Assembly (NCBI RefSeq): GCF_014203325.1
Contig: NZ_JACHIV010000001.1
Coordinates: 1,799,501-1,863,500 of the forward strand
Origin: Saccharopolyspora gloriosae
Lineage (GTDB): Bacteria > Actinomycetota > Actinomycetes > Mycobacteriales > Pseudonocardiaceae
Reading direction: 5' to 3'
Length of the DNA stretch: 64,000 nucleotides
The position numbers and the translations under genes are program-made. Below, one piece after another: positions 1 to 8,819 of this stretch (the stretch's first letter is position 1; every line of letters starts with the position of its first letter). The notes under the pieces are model-generated. The model made no database searches. It was not told the origin of the DNA and was given only the letters and a program-made list of their open reading frames with translations.

Positions 1-226
1 CGCGCGCACCACGGCGGCGCCGCTTCCGCCTCCGCCTGAGCTCGCCCGCCCGCGCGGGCTGTGGTGTTGCTCGCGTGTTCCCTCTCGCCCGATGATCGGG
101 CGATACGCTCTGCCGAATCATGCTCCGAGCGCTTCGCCGCCCCGCCGCGGCGGTGGTGTCGCGCCGGAATCGGTTCGGCGCCCGGGGCGGCTCGCGGCGC
201 CGAAGGCTCAGGCGAGGGAGATCGAA

Positions 227-700
227 ATGGACCTGTCGACCGCCGACCTCGCGGACCGCGAAGGCCCGGCCATCCGCAGCTGCGACGTGCAGTTCCGGCA
301 GTACGGCGGGCGCGAGGCGTTCGCCGGGCGGATCCGCACGGTGACCTGCTTCCAGGACAACGCGCTGCTGAAGAAGATCCTCTCCGAGCCGGGGGAGGGC
401 CAGGTGCTGGTGATCGACGGCGCGGCCTCGGTGCACACCGCGCTGGTGGGCGACCTGATCGCGGAGCTCGGCCGCTCCAACGGCTGGAACGGGATCGTCG
501 TCAACGGCGCGGTGCGCGACACGGCGGTGCTGGCCGGCATGGACTTCGGGGTGAAGGCGCTCGGCTCCAACCCGCGCAAGAGCAGCAAGAACGGTGACGG
601 CGTCGTCGACGACCCGGTGGAGATCGGCGGCGTGCGCTTCGTACCGGGCGAATACCTCGTGAGCGACCACGACGGCGTGGTCGTGCTCGCCGAACCGTGA
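227..700 (+). CDS. rraA: RraA family protein (regulator of ribonuclease activity / HMG aldolase-like)
   Basis: The 157-residue protein matches the usual RraA length of about 160. It has the family segment [19 protein letters not shown] (about residues 96-114), whose Arg and Asp bind substrate and metal in the aldolase members. RraA proteins either inhibit RNase E or cleave 4-hydroxy-4-methyl-2-oxoglutarate; sequence alone does not decide which. I chose the ATG at 227 because GAGGGAG lies just upstream and the protein fold starts here; a longer frame opens at 92 but adds low-complexity residues. A strong hairpin follows the stop at 711-734. It appears to be a single-gene unit. Confidence 0.88.
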   Translation: MDLSTADLADREGPAIRSCDVQFRQYGGREAFAGRIRTVTCFQDNALLKKILSEPGEGQVLVIDGAASVHTALVGDLIAELGRSNGWNGIVVNGAVRDTAVLAGMDFGVKALGSNPRKSSKNGDGVVDDPVEIGGVRFVPGEYLVSDHDGVVVLAEP

Positions 701-710
701 TCGGCGCGGA

Positions 711-734
711 ACCCCGGGCGGCACCGCCCGGGGT
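711..734 (+). terminator. Intrinsic terminator hairpin after rraA
   Basis: A perfect 11-bp inverted repeat (ACCCCGGGCGG, 2-base gap, CCGCCCGGGGT) starts 10 bases after the rraA stop. There is no clear T-tract, which is common for actinobacterial terminators. Confidence 0.7.
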
Positions 735-876
735 GGGTTCCGCCCGGATCGCGGAATGTCCGGTCCGGTTACGCGCGCGACATCTCCAGCGCCACCTGAT
801 AACCCGCCGGAAACCTGAACGTCGCGGCTTCGGCCACTCCCGGTCCTACCGTCCGGGGAGTGGGAAACGTGGCCGG

Positions 877-1821
877 ATGAGCGCTGTTCGAGAGACGCCG
901 AGTCCCGGTGAACCGCGGATCCGGCGCGCGGTGGACGCCGTCGCCGGGCGCCGGGACACCGGGTTCGAGCGAGCCGTGCGACCCGAACTCGGGCGGACCC
1001 GGTGGGCGGCCGAGCACGACTGCCTGGTCGTCGTCGGCGAGCAGGGTGAGTTGTTCGTGACCGTGCTGCTCGACGTGCTCACCGGCCTCGTCGACACCGA
1101 GCAGGTCGCGAAGACCGCCGCCGTCGCGCATTCCGCCGGGACCGCGCCCGCGGTGCGCGGCGTCGCCGCCGAGGCGGGCGCCATCGCCTACGAGCGGCTG
1201 CCGAGCACCTACCACCCGTTGCAGCCGCACCACCTGCGCGAACCGGAGGTCCTCGGCGCGGTCGCCGCCGTGAAGCGCGCGCTGCACCGCGGGCCGGCGA
1301 TGCCGGTGGACCGGGACGTGTTCGACGAGGCCGAGCAGTGGGCGCGGCTCGCGATCGACGCGGGCGCGGACCTGCCCGCGGACTTCGGCTGGATGCGCGA
1401 CCGGGTCCGCCGGATCGGCGCGGTGCTGCGCGCGGCGGGCCGCGACGTGCTGCCCTGCCACCGGGACGGCAGTCCGTCGAACGTGCTGCTCGGGCCGGGC
1501 AACGACGTGCGGCTGGTCGACTTCGACATCGCGGGCAACGCCGACCCGCACCACGACATCGCGGCGATGCTGGTGGAGACCTGCCAGCTCGACGACGAGT
1601 GGCGGCTGGCCGCGGAGATCATCGACGGCCGGCCCGACGAGCAGCGGTTGGCGCGGTACCGGCTCAACGCCATCGCCGACGACCTGGCGGTGGGCACCTG
1701 GGCGGTGCTGATCGGCGCGCGCGGCGCCGCCGGGTTCACCGGGTACGGCCAGTGGCGGCTGCTGCGCTGCCGCTACGCCCTGCGGCACCGCCTGCTCGAC
1801 GGGTGGCTGCGCAAGGCGTGA
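877..1821 (+). CDS. Aminoglycoside phosphotransferase / choline-kinase-like protein
   Basis: This 314-residue protein has the catalytic loop of the APH/protein-kinase fold, HRDGSPSNVLLG, followed by the metal-binding VDFDIAGN segment and a PHHDIA motif. Such enzymes phosphorylate small molecules such as choline, homoserine, fructosamine or drugs; the substrate cannot be read from the sequence. The N-terminal part is less typical of kinases. I start at ATG 877 because the frame upstream to 697 overlaps the rraA terminator and looks non-coding. The ribosome site is weak (GGGGAG about 16 bases upstream). It converges on the next gene with a 7-base gap. Confidence 0.75.
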   Translation: MSAVRETPSPGEPRIRRAVDAVAGRRDTGFERAVRPELGRTRWAAEHDCLVVVGEQGELFVTVLLDVLTGLVDTEQVAKTAAVAHSAGTAPAVRGVAAEAGAIAYERLPSTYHPLQPHHLREPEVLGAVAAVKRALHRGPAMPVDRDVFDEAEQWARLAIDAGADLPADFGWMRDRVRRIGAVLRAAGRDVLPCHRDGSPSNVLLGPGNDVRLVDFDIAGNADPHHDIAAMLVETCQLDDEWRLAAEIIDGRPDEQRLARYRLNAIADDLAVGTWAVLIGARGAAGFTGYGQWRLLRCRYALRHRLLDGWLRKA

Positions 1822-1828
1822 GGCCGGG

Positions 1829-2503
1829 TCAGATCCGGCGGTCTGCGATGTGCGGCGGGACGGGGATGTCCGCGGCCAGGTCCGGAGCGGGAACCGGGGT
1901 GCCCCACCGGCTGTGCAGCGGGAGCAGGCCCGCCCAGGCGGGGGAGGAGAGCTCCGCCGGGTCGTCCGTGGGCGGGCCGGTGCGGGCCTTCACCGAAGCT
2001 TCGTCCAGCGGCAGCGCGAGCACCGTCACCGCCGCCAGTTCCTTGGCGTTCGGGACGCGGGCGTGGTCCCACGAACCGGGGGCGAGGTGGTCGGAGAGCA
2101 CCCGCAGCGCGTGCTCCTTCTCCGCCGGATCCACCACCGGGCGCGGCCTGCCGTAGATCACGGCGCTGCGGTAGTTCATCGAGTGGTCGTTGAGCGTGCG
2201 CGAGTACACGACCGCGTCGAGCAAGGTGACGGTCACGCACACCTCGGGTTCCTCCCCGGCCGCGAGCATGCTGCGCGCTCCGCTGGAACCGTGCAGGTAG
2301 AGCACGTCGCCGTCCCGGCCGTACCCGGTGGGCAGCACCTGCGGGTGGCCGTCGAGGACCAGGCCGAGGTGGCAGATCAGGCCCGCGTCGAGGACCTCGT
2401 GCAGGCACGCGCGGTCGGTGCCCGCGCGGTCCTTCTTGCGCCCCAGGGTGGTGCGGGGCGTCGCGGACAGGGGCGGAGCGGGGGAGGCGGTCGGCTCGGT
2501 CAT
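1829..2503 (-). CDS. Pyridoxamine 5'-phosphate oxidase-family FMN-binding protein (NimA-like)
   Basis: The 224-residue protein resembles the split-barrel flavin-binding group that includes NimA nitroreductases. Typical features are an N-terminal RTTLGRKKDR segment, CLHEVLDAGLICHLGLV, then LYLHGSSGARSM and SRTLNDHSMNYRSAVIYGRPR. These proteins bind FMN or F420 and reduce or bind small compounds; the real substrate is unknown. The ATG at 2503 has GGAGG eight bases upstream, so an in-frame extension to 2569 is unlikely. It forms its own unit, divergent from nothing nearby and separated from pgl by a terminator. Confidence 0.82.
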   Translation of the reverse strand: MTEPTASPAPPLSATPRTTLGRKKDRAGTDRACLHEVLDAGLICHLGLVLDGHPQVLPTGYGRDGDVLYLHGSSGARSMLAAGEEPEVCVTVTLLDAVVYSRTLNDHSMNYRSAVIYGRPRPVVDPAEKEHALRVLSDHLAPGSWDHARVPNAKELAAVTVLALPLDEASVKARTGPPTDDPAELSSPAWAGLLPLHSRWGTPVPAPDLAADIPVPPHIADRRI

Positions 2504-2578
2504 GCGAACATCCTCCGAGCGGAAGTGGCCGTCTCCAAGGTCCAATTTCCGAAGAATTCGGAAGGCCACTCAAGACAA

Positions 2579-2612
2579 CGGGCCGTTCGCCCCGATCGAG
2601 GCGAACGGCCCG
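2579..2612 (-). terminator. Terminator of the pentose phosphate operon
   Basis: A perfect 13-bp stem (CGGGCCGTTCGCC paired with GGCGAACGGCCCG) with an 8-base loop lies 16 bases after the pgl stop on the minus strand. It probably ends the tkt-to-pgl transcript. Confidence 0.85.
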
Positions 2613-2628
2613 CGTGCCGTGGGACGTG

Positions 2629-3393
2629 TCAGTTCCGGTGCGGAACCTGCGCCGCCGCGGCCGTGTCCAGCAGCCACACCGTCCGTTCCCGGCCGAGCGC
2701 TCCGGCGGCCGGGATGGCGTCCGCCTCCGCTCCGCCCAGCGCCTCGGCGACCGGCTCGGCCTTCGCCGCACCCGTCGTCATCAGCCAGACCTCCACGGCC
2801 GAGCGGATCGTCGGCAGCGTCAGCGAGATCCGCGTCGGCGGCGGCTTCGGGCAGTCGTGCACGCCCACCACCGCCCGCTGCGCCTCCCGGACGTACGGCG
2901 TGGCGGGGAACAGCGAAGCCGTGTGCCCCTCCTCGCCGACGCCGAGCAGCACCACGTCGAACCGCGGCGCCGGGAAGTCGGCGGCCGGGTCGGCGGTCGT
3001 GGCCAGCAGTTCCGCGTAGTGCGCGGCCGCCGCGTCGGCGTCTTCGCCGAACTTGCCGTCGGACGGGGCCATCGGGTGCACCCGGGCCGGATCGACGCCC
3101 ACGTGGTCGAGCAGCGCCGAGCGGGCCTGGGTCTCGTTGCGGTCCGGATCGCCGTCCGGCAGGAACCGCTCGTCGCCCCAGTACACGTCGACGTTCGCCC
3201 AGTCGACGGCGTCGCGGGCGGGGGAGAGCCGGACCTGGTCGAGCACGCCGATGCCGGTGCGACCGCCGGTGAGCACCACCGAGGCCGTCCCGTGCGAGGC
3301 CTGCGCGTCCACGATCCGGGTGATCAACCTGGCGGCGGCCGCCGCCGCCAGGACTTCGCCGTCGCGGTGCACGACGACCTGGTGCCTGGTCAT
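2629..3393 (-). CDS. pgl: 6-phosphogluconolactonase
   Basis: The enzyme hydrolyses 6-phosphogluconolactone in the oxidative pentose phosphate pathway in the cytosol. The 254-residue protein has VLTGGRTGIGVLDQV, VYWGDERFLP, NETQARSALL and the active-site segment LGVGEEGHTASLFP, all hallmarks of the DevB/Pgl family. The ATG overlaps the opcA stop (ATGA), so translation is coupled. It is the last gene of the six-gene operon and is followed by a strong terminator. Confidence 0.95.
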   Translation of the reverse strand: MTRHQVVVHRDGEVLAAAAAARLITRIVDAQASHGTASVVLTGGRTGIGVLDQVRLSPARDAVDWANVDVYWGDERFLPDGDPDRNETQARSALLDHVGVDPARVHPMAPSDGKFGEDADAAAAHYAELLATTADPAADFPAPRFDVVLLGVGEEGHTASLFPATPYVREAQRAVVGVHDCPKPPPTRISLTLPTIRSAVEVWLMTTGAAKAEPVAEALGGAEADAIPAAGALGRERTVWLLDTAAAAQVPHRN

Positions 3394-4382
3394 GCGTCGC
3401 CTTCCGCCTGCTCCTGCGTCGAACCGTCCTGCTCCGCCCGCGGCGGCTCGGGGTCCGGTTCGTCGGTGCGCCGGATACCGCCGAGCCCGCCCAGCGTCAC
3501 TTCGTAGATCTCGTCCGGGTCGAGCCGCCGCAGCTCCTCGGCCAAGCAGTCCCGGACCTCCCTGCGGTGCAGCGCGATCCGGCGGTCCGGCTGACCAGGC
3601 TGGGTCAGCGTGCCCACCTTGCCGTCCGGGCGGACGATCTTGACCGAGCCGGAGGGACGCCGCAGTTCGGCCGAGACGATGCCCGGCCCGCGCGGGTGCT
3701 CCACCCGCTGCACCGGGACCTCCAGGTAGGCGCCGAGCCACGCGGCCAGCAGGTCCGTCGACGGCGATCCGGCGGCACCGGTGACGACCGCGCTGGTCAC
3801 CGCCTCGTACGGCGGCAGGTCCAGCGCCGCGGTGAGCATCGCGCGCCACGACGTGAGCCGGGTCCACGACAGGTCCGTGTCACCCTCCACGTAGGACTCG
3901 AGGCGGGACTGCAGGAACCGGATCGGGTCGGGCTCCGCCGCGGCGTCGGTGATCCGGCGGTGCGACAGCAGCCCGATCGGGTCCTTCGCGGGGACCTCCG
4001 GAGCCTCGGTGGGCCACCAGGCCACGACCGGCGCGTCCGGCAGCAGCAGCGGCACCACCGAACCGGCGCCCTCGTCGGCCAGCGCGCCGTAGAGGCGCAG
4101 CACCACGACCTCCGAGGCACCCGCGTCCCCGCCGATGCGGATCTGCGCGTCCAGCCGCGGCGCGGCCTCCTTCGAGCCCCGCGCCACCACGATCACCCGC
4201 GCCGGGTGTTCCCGGCTGGCGTCGTTGGCGGCCTGGATGGCCTTCTCGGTCTCCGTGCCGTCACCGGTGACGATCACCAAGGTGAGGACTCGGCCGAGCG
4301 CGACCGCACCACCGGTCTCGCGCAGCTCGACCATCTTCTTGTTGACCTGCGAGGTGGTGGTCGAGGGCAGGTCGATGATCAC
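3390..4382 (-). CDS. opcA: Glucose-6-phosphate dehydrogenase assembly protein OpcA
   Basis: OpcA is needed in actinobacteria and cyanobacteria for assembly or redox activation of glucose-6-phosphate dehydrogenase. The 330-residue protein opens with IIDLPSTTTSQVNKKMVELRE and contains SEVVVLRLYGALA, PVVAWWPTEAP and DLSWTRLTSWR, which are family signatures. It starts at GTG 4382, which overlaps the zwf stop as GTGA and has GGAGG about seven bases upstream. A longer frame upstream lies inside zwf and is not real. The acidic, low-complexity C-terminal tail is typical of lineage-specific extensions. Confidence 0.95.
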   Translation of the reverse strand: MIIDLPSTTTSQVNKKMVELRETGGAVALGRVLTLVIVTGDGTETEKAIQAANDASREHPARVIVVARGSKEAAPRLDAQIRIGGDAGASEVVVLRLYGALADEGAGSVVPLLLPDAPVVAWWPTEAPEVPAKDPIGLLSHRRITDAAAEPDPIRFLQSRLESYVEGDTDLSWTRLTSWRAMLTAALDLPPYEAVTSAVVTGAAGSPSTDLLAAWLGAYLEVPVQRVEHPRGPGIVSAELRRPSGSVKIVRPDGKVGTLTQPGQPDRRIALHRREVRDCLAEELRRLDPDEIYEVTLGGLGGIRRTDEPDPEPPRAEQDGSTQEQAEGDA

Positions 4383-5914
4383 GGTCGCCTCCAGACGCGT
4401 CCGGTGCGGGCCATCATGGCGTCCGCGGAAGGCGGACCCCACGTCCCGGCCTTGTAGTTCTCCGGCGCTCCGCGCGCCGCCCAGTGGTCCAGCACCGGGT
4501 CGAGGATCTTCCAGGACTGCTCGACCTCGGCGTTGACCGGGAACAGCGACGGCTCGCCCAGCAGCACGTCCAGGATCAGCCGCTCGTAGGCCTCCGGGGA
4601 CGACTCGGTGAACGCGTGGCCGTAGCCGAAGTCCATCGTCACGTCCCGCACCTCCATCGAGGTGCCGGGGACCTTCGAGCCGAAGCGCATCGTCACACCC
4701 TCGTCCGGCTGCACCCGGATGACCAGGGCGTTCTGGCCCAGTTCCTCGGTCATCGTGTCGTCGAAGGGCAGGTGCGGGGCGCGCTTGAACACCACGGCGA
4801 TCTCCGTGACGCGACGGCCCAGCCGCTTGCCGGTGCGCAGGTAGAACGGCACCCCGGCCCAGCGCCGGCTCTCCACTTCGAGGGTGATCGCCGCGTAGGT
4901 CTCGGTGATCGAGTCGTCGGCGAAGCCGCCCTCCTCGTGCAGGCCCGGCACCAGCGAACCGCCCTGCCAGCCGCCGGTGTACTGCCCGCGCGCCGTCGTC
5001 TCGTCGAACGGGCCGACGGGCTTGGTCGCCGAGAGCACCTTCAGCTTCTCCGCGCGCAGGTCCTGCGGGGCGAAGCTCACTGGCTCCTCCATCGCGGTCA
5101 GCGCCATCAGCTGCAGCAGGTGGTTCTGGATGACGTCGCGCGCGGCGCCGATGCCGTCGTAGTACCCGGCCCGGCCGCCCAGCCCGATGTCCTCGGCCAT
5201 CGTGATCTGCACGTGGTCGACGTAGTGGGCGTTCCACAACGGCTCGAACAGCTGGTTCGCGAAGCGCAGCGCCAGGATGTTCTGCACCGTCTCCTTGCCG
5301 AGGTAGTGGTCGATGCGGAACACCGAGTCCTCGGGGAACACCTCGTTGACGATCTTGTTGAGGTGCTGGGCGCTCTCCAGGTCGTGCCCGAACGGCTTCT
5401 CGATGACCACCCGGCGCCACTGGTCCGGGGACTGGTCGGTCAGCCCGGAGCGGGACAGCTGGGTCAGCACCGTCGGGAACGCCGACGGCGGCACCGACAG
5501 GTAGAAGGCGTGGTTGCCGCCGGTGCCGCGCTCCTTGTCGAGCTGCTTGACGGTCTCGGCGAGCCGGTCGAACGCCTCCGGGTCGTCGAAGGAGCCCGGC
5601 ACGAAGCGGATGCCCTCCGCCAGCCGGTCCCAGACCGACTGGTGGAACGGCGTGCGCGCGTGCTCCTTGACCGCCTCGTAGACGACCTGCATGAAGTCCT
5701 GGTCCTCCCAGTCCCGGCGGGCGAAGCCGGTCAGGGCGAACCCCGGCGGCAGCAGCCCCCGGTTGGCCAGGTCGTAGATGGCGGGCATCAGCTTCTTGCG
5801 GGACAGGTCCCCGGTCACGCCGAAGATCGTCAAGCCGGACGGCCCGGCGATCCGCGGCAGCCGCTTGTCGCGCGGATCCCGCAGCGGATTGCGCGGCAGG
5901 TCTCGGGAGCTCAC
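4379..5914 (-). CDS. zwf: Glucose-6-phosphate dehydrogenase
   Basis: It oxidises glucose 6-phosphate to 6-phosphogluconolactone, forming NADPH. The 511-residue length is normal. The coenzyme loop is GVTGDLSRKK (about residues 32-41) and the substrate-binding/active-site segment is RIDHYLGKE. Other family blocks are VIEKPFGHDL and NHLLQLMALTAMEEP. The start is GTG 5914, overlapping the pgi stop (GTGA). Its position directly before opcA fits the requirement of the enzyme for OpcA. Confidence 0.97.
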   Translation of the reverse strand: MSSRDLPRNPLRDPRDKRLPRIAGPSGLTIFGVTGDLSRKKLMPAIYDLANRGLLPPGFALTGFARRDWEDQDFMQVVYEAVKEHARTPFHQSVWDRLAEGIRFVPGSFDDPEAFDRLAETVKQLDKERGTGGNHAFYLSVPPSAFPTVLTQLSRSGLTDQSPDQWRRVVIEKPFGHDLESAQHLNKIVNEVFPEDSVFRIDHYLGKETVQNILALRFANQLFEPLWNAHYVDHVQITMAEDIGLGGRAGYYDGIGAARDVIQNHLLQLMALTAMEEPVSFAPQDLRAEKLKVLSATKPVGPFDETTARGQYTGGWQGGSLVPGLHEEGGFADDSITETYAAITLEVESRRWAGVPFYLRTGKRLGRRVTEIAVVFKRAPHLPFDDTMTEELGQNALVIRVQPDEGVTMRFGSKVPGTSMEVRDVTMDFGYGHAFTESSPEAYERLILDVLLGEPSLFPVNAEVEQSWKILDPVLDHWAARGAPENYKAGTWGPPSADAMMARTGRVWRRP

Positions 5915-7545
5915 GCTCCACCCCTCTCTTCGTGCAGGTCCTGGACGGCCTTGACCAGTTCGACCAGACCGGCGGCCCGGTCGGTCAGGTGCAGCCGCAG
6001 CACCGGACGGCTGTGCTGCACCAGCACCTGCCCGTCGCCCAGCGCCTGGGCCCGCTGCAGGCCGGCCAGGGCGTAGGGCCGCTCCGGGACGTCCAGGTCG
6101 TCCTCGGGCTCACCGGTGATCTGCAGGAACGCGCCGTTCTGGTGGCCGCCCTTGTGGTACTGGCCGGTGGAGTGCAGGAATCGCGGACCCCAGCCGAAGG
6201 TCGTCTGCAGCCCGGTGCGGCGCGCCAGCTCCGGGCGCAGCAGCGCGGCGGAGGCGTCGTCCAGGCGGTCCAGGTAGGCCTGCACCGCGAGGTAACCGGT
6301 GCTCGGCGCGGACTTGACGAATGCGCGCAGCGCCTCGGCCACGGTGCCCACGCCCGCGCTGAACCAGTCGCCGGAGGCGTAGACCTCGATGGAGCCCGAC
6401 ACCAGCGCCGGGGTCACCACCGGGCCGCCGTCGGGGCCGTCGAGCAGCGCGCGGGCGGCCTTCTTCGCGGCCTCCACGTCGGGCTGGTCGAACGGGTTGA
6501 TGCCGAGCAGCTTGCCGGCCAGCGCCGTGGCGAACTCCCACAGCAGGAACTGGGCCCCCAGCGGGCCGGTGGTCGCCAGCTGCGCGCCGTCGACGACGCC
6601 GCCGACGGCGATGGTCGTGGCGTCGCGGCCCGCGTCGGCGAAGCCGGGGGCCTGCGGGTTCTCCACGACCACGGGCAGCAGGCCGATGCCCTGCTTGCCG
6701 GTGGACTCGGCGATGAGCTGCTCGGCCCAGTCGCCGAAGCCGGGGATGCCGGAGCCGCCGTCGGCCAGCACCAGCTTCTCGGCGCCGCGCTCGTGCGCCG
6801 CGGCCCACGCCGCGGCCAGCTCGATCGCCGGGTTCGTCTCGGTGTCAGCGCTGACCAGGTCGAACGCGGCAGCGGCCTCGTCGAGCAGGCCCGCGATGTC
6901 CGCGCCGGCGAGCCCGGCAGGGACCAGGCCGAACGCGGTCAGCGCGGAGTAGCGGCCGCCCACGTTCGGGTCGGCGGTGAACACCCGGCGGTAGCCGGCC
7001 TCCCGCGCGGTCGTCTCCATCGGTGACCCAGGGTCGGTCACCACCACGATGCGGGTAGCCGGATCGATTCCGTTCGCGGAAAAAGCCGCCTCGAAGATGC
7101 GGCGGTGGCTGTCGGTCTCGACGGTGTTGCCCGACTTCGACGACACGACCAGCACGGTGCGGTCCAGGTCGCCGGACAGGGCGTCACCGACCTGACCCGG
7201 GTCGGTGGTGTCCAGCACCGTCAGCGGCACACCGGCGGTCGCGGCGATCACCTCGGGCGCCAGCGACGAACCGCCCATGCCCGCGAGCACGACCCGGTCC
7301 ACGCCGTCGGCGTGCAGCTCCGCGCGCAGCGCGTCGATCTCCGCGAGCAGCGGGCGGGAGCTCTCGTGCAGCGTGGTCCAGGAAAGCCGGATCGACGCTT
7401 CGCTCTCGGCCTCCGGACCCCACAGCGTGGCGTCACCGGCCGCGAGGGCGCTCGCCGCCTTGTCCGAGGTCAGCCGTTCGGCCAGCGGACGAGCCTCCCC
7501 TGCCAGCCCCTCGTCTGCGATCTCGACTGAAGTTTCGGTTGCCAT
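5911..7545 (-). CDS. pgi: Glucose-6-phosphate isomerase (long, tal/pgi-fusion-type)
   Basis: It interconverts glucose 6-phosphate and fructose 6-phosphate. The 544-residue protein has sugar-phosphate binding blocks GMGGSSLAPEV and SSKSGNTVETD (SIS fold) and a C-terminal HSTGQYHKGGHQNGAFLQ segment. This variant resembles the isomerase half of bifunctional transaldolase/phosphoglucose isomerase proteins, not the classical SGPI2 type; that placement is from memory of the family. ATG 7545 has AAGGAAG upstream. The zwf start overlaps its stop. The gene is an addition to the operon compared with the mycobacterial order. Confidence 0.88.
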   Translation of the reverse strand: MATETSVEIADEGLAGEARPLAERLTSDKAASALAAGDATLWGPEAESEASIRLSWTTLHESSRPLLAEIDALRAELHADGVDRVVLAGMGGSSLAPEVIAATAGVPLTVLDTTDPGQVGDALSGDLDRTVLVVSSKSGNTVETDSHRRIFEAAFSANGIDPATRIVVVTDPGSPMETTAREAGYRRVFTADPNVGGRYSALTAFGLVPAGLAGADIAGLLDEAAAAFDLVSADTETNPAIELAAAWAAAHERGAEKLVLADGGSGIPGFGDWAEQLIAESTGKQGIGLLPVVVENPQAPGFADAGRDATTIAVGGVVDGAQLATTGPLGAQFLLWEFATALAGKLLGINPFDQPDVEAAKKAARALLDGPDGGPVVTPALVSGSIEVYASGDWFSAGVGTVAEALRAFVKSAPSTGYLAVQAYLDRLDDASAALLRPELARRTGLQTTFGWGPRFLHSTGQYHKGGHQNGAFLQITGEPEDDLDVPERPYALAGLQRAQALGDGQVLVQHSRPVLRLHLTDRAAGLVELVKAVQDLHEERGGA

Positions 7546-7598
7546 CTGCTTCCTTGTGTCTAGGGGATGGGCGGCGTTGGCGGTGAGCGGTCCGGCCA

Positions 7599-7695
7599 CC
7601 ACCGCGGGTGCACCGACCGGCCACAGCACCCGGGGCACGCGCGTTCCGCAGAACGACGCGTGCCCCGAGCCAGGCGCGGGGCACACCCGCGGTGG
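7599..7695 (-). terminator. Nested hairpin between tal and pgi
   Basis: Two perfect inverted repeats are nested. The outer arms are 7599-7610 and 7684-7695 (12 bp, CCACCGCGGGTG), the inner arms 7631-7641 and 7657-7667 (11 bp, CGGGGCACGCG). It starts 9 bases after the tal stop. It could be a terminator, a partial terminator or an mRNA processing site that changes the ratio of tkt-tal to pgi-zwf-opcA-pgl. Confidence 0.7.
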
Positions 7696-7704
7696 ACCAG
7701 CCGA

Positions 7705-8805
7705 CTACTTGGCCTGGTCGAGCTGCTCGCGCACAGTGTCGAGCAGCTCCTCCCAGGATTTCTCGAACTTTTCGACGCCCTCGCGCTCCAGCACCGCGAA
7801 CACGTCGTCGAGGTCGATGCCCGCCGCGGTCAGGTCGTCGAACACCTGCTGCGAGGCGTCCTTGGTGCCGCTGACCTGGTCACCGTCCACCTGAGCGTGG
7901 TCGGCGGTGGCGAACAGCGTCGCCTCCGGCATGGTGTTGACCGTGTTCGGCGCCACCAGCTGGTCGACGTAGCGGGTGTCGGAGTACGACGGGTCCTTCA
8001 CGCCGGTCGAGGCCCACAGCGCGCGCTGCGGCTTCGCGCCGGACGCGGCCAGCGCCTGGAAGCGGTCGGAGGAGAAGACCTCCTCGTAGGCCGCGTAGGC
8101 CAGCCGGGCGTTGGCGATGGCCGCCTTGCCCTGCAGGTCCTGGCCGCCCTCGATGCCCTCCAGCCGCTTGTCGATCTCGCTGTCCACGCGGGACACGAAG
8201 AACGACGCGACCGAGGCGATGGTGCTCAGCTCGTGGCCGTTGGCCTTGGCCTGCTCCAGGCCGGCCAGGTACGCGTCCATCACGTCCCGGTAGCGGTCCA
8301 CGGAGAAGATCAGCGTCACGTTCACGCTGACGCCCTCGGCCAGCACCCGGGTGATCGCGGGCAGGCCCTCGACCGTCGCCGGGATCTTGACCATCAGGTT
8401 CGGCCGGTCCACGGCCTTCCACAGCTCGAGCGCCTCGGCGACCGTGCGGTCGGTGTCGTGCGCCAGGCGCGGGTCCACCTCCAGCGAGACCCGGCCGTCG
8501 TCGCCCGCCTCGTAGACGTTGCGGAAGACGTCGGCGGCGTCGCGCACGTCCTTGGTGGTCAGCTCGCGGACGGTGTCGTCCACGCTGGCACCGCGGGCGG
8601 CGAGCTCACGCACCTGGTCGTTGTAGTCGGCCGCGTTCGACAGCGCCTTCGCGAAGATCGTGGGGTTGCTGGTGACGCCCACGACCGCGTAGTCGTTGAT
8701 CAGCTCGGTCAGGTTGCCGGACGTGATCCGCTGGCGGGACAGGTCGTCCAGCCAGATCGCCACGCCCGCCTGGCTGAGCGCGGTGAGGTTCTGGTTGTTC
8801 GTCAC
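7705..8805 (-). CDS. tal: Transaldolase
   Basis: It transfers a dihydroxyacetone unit between sugar phosphates in the non-oxidative pentose phosphate pathway. The 366-residue protein has [13 protein letters not shown] and the Schiff-base segment [11 protein letters not shown], with the catalytic Lys in [23 protein letters not shown] is another transaldolase block. I prefer GTG 8805 because GGAGG lies seven bases upstream. Another GTG at 8823 overlaps the tkt stop, but using it would place the ribosome site inside the gene. The 366-residue size matches the actinobacterial Tal subfamily. Confidence 0.95.
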   Translation of the reverse strand: MTNNQNLTALSQAGVAIWLDDLSRQRITSGNLTELINDYAVVGVTSNPTIFAKALSNAADYNDQVRELAARGASVDDTVRELTTKDVRDAADVFRNVYEAGDDGRVSLEVDPRLAHDTDRTVAEALELWKAVDRPNLMVKIPATVEGLPAITRVLAEGVSVNVTLIFSVDRYRDVMDAYLAGLEQAKANGHELSTIASVASFFVSRVDSEIDKRLEGIEGGQDLQGKAAIANARLAYAAYEEVFSSDRFQALAASGAKPQRALWASTGVKDPSYSDTRYVDQLVAPNTVNTMPEATLFATADHAQVDGDQVSGTKDASQQVFDDLTAAGIDLDDVFAVLEREGVEKFEKSWEELLDTVREQLDQAK

Positions 8806-8819
8806 TGGGATACCTCCAC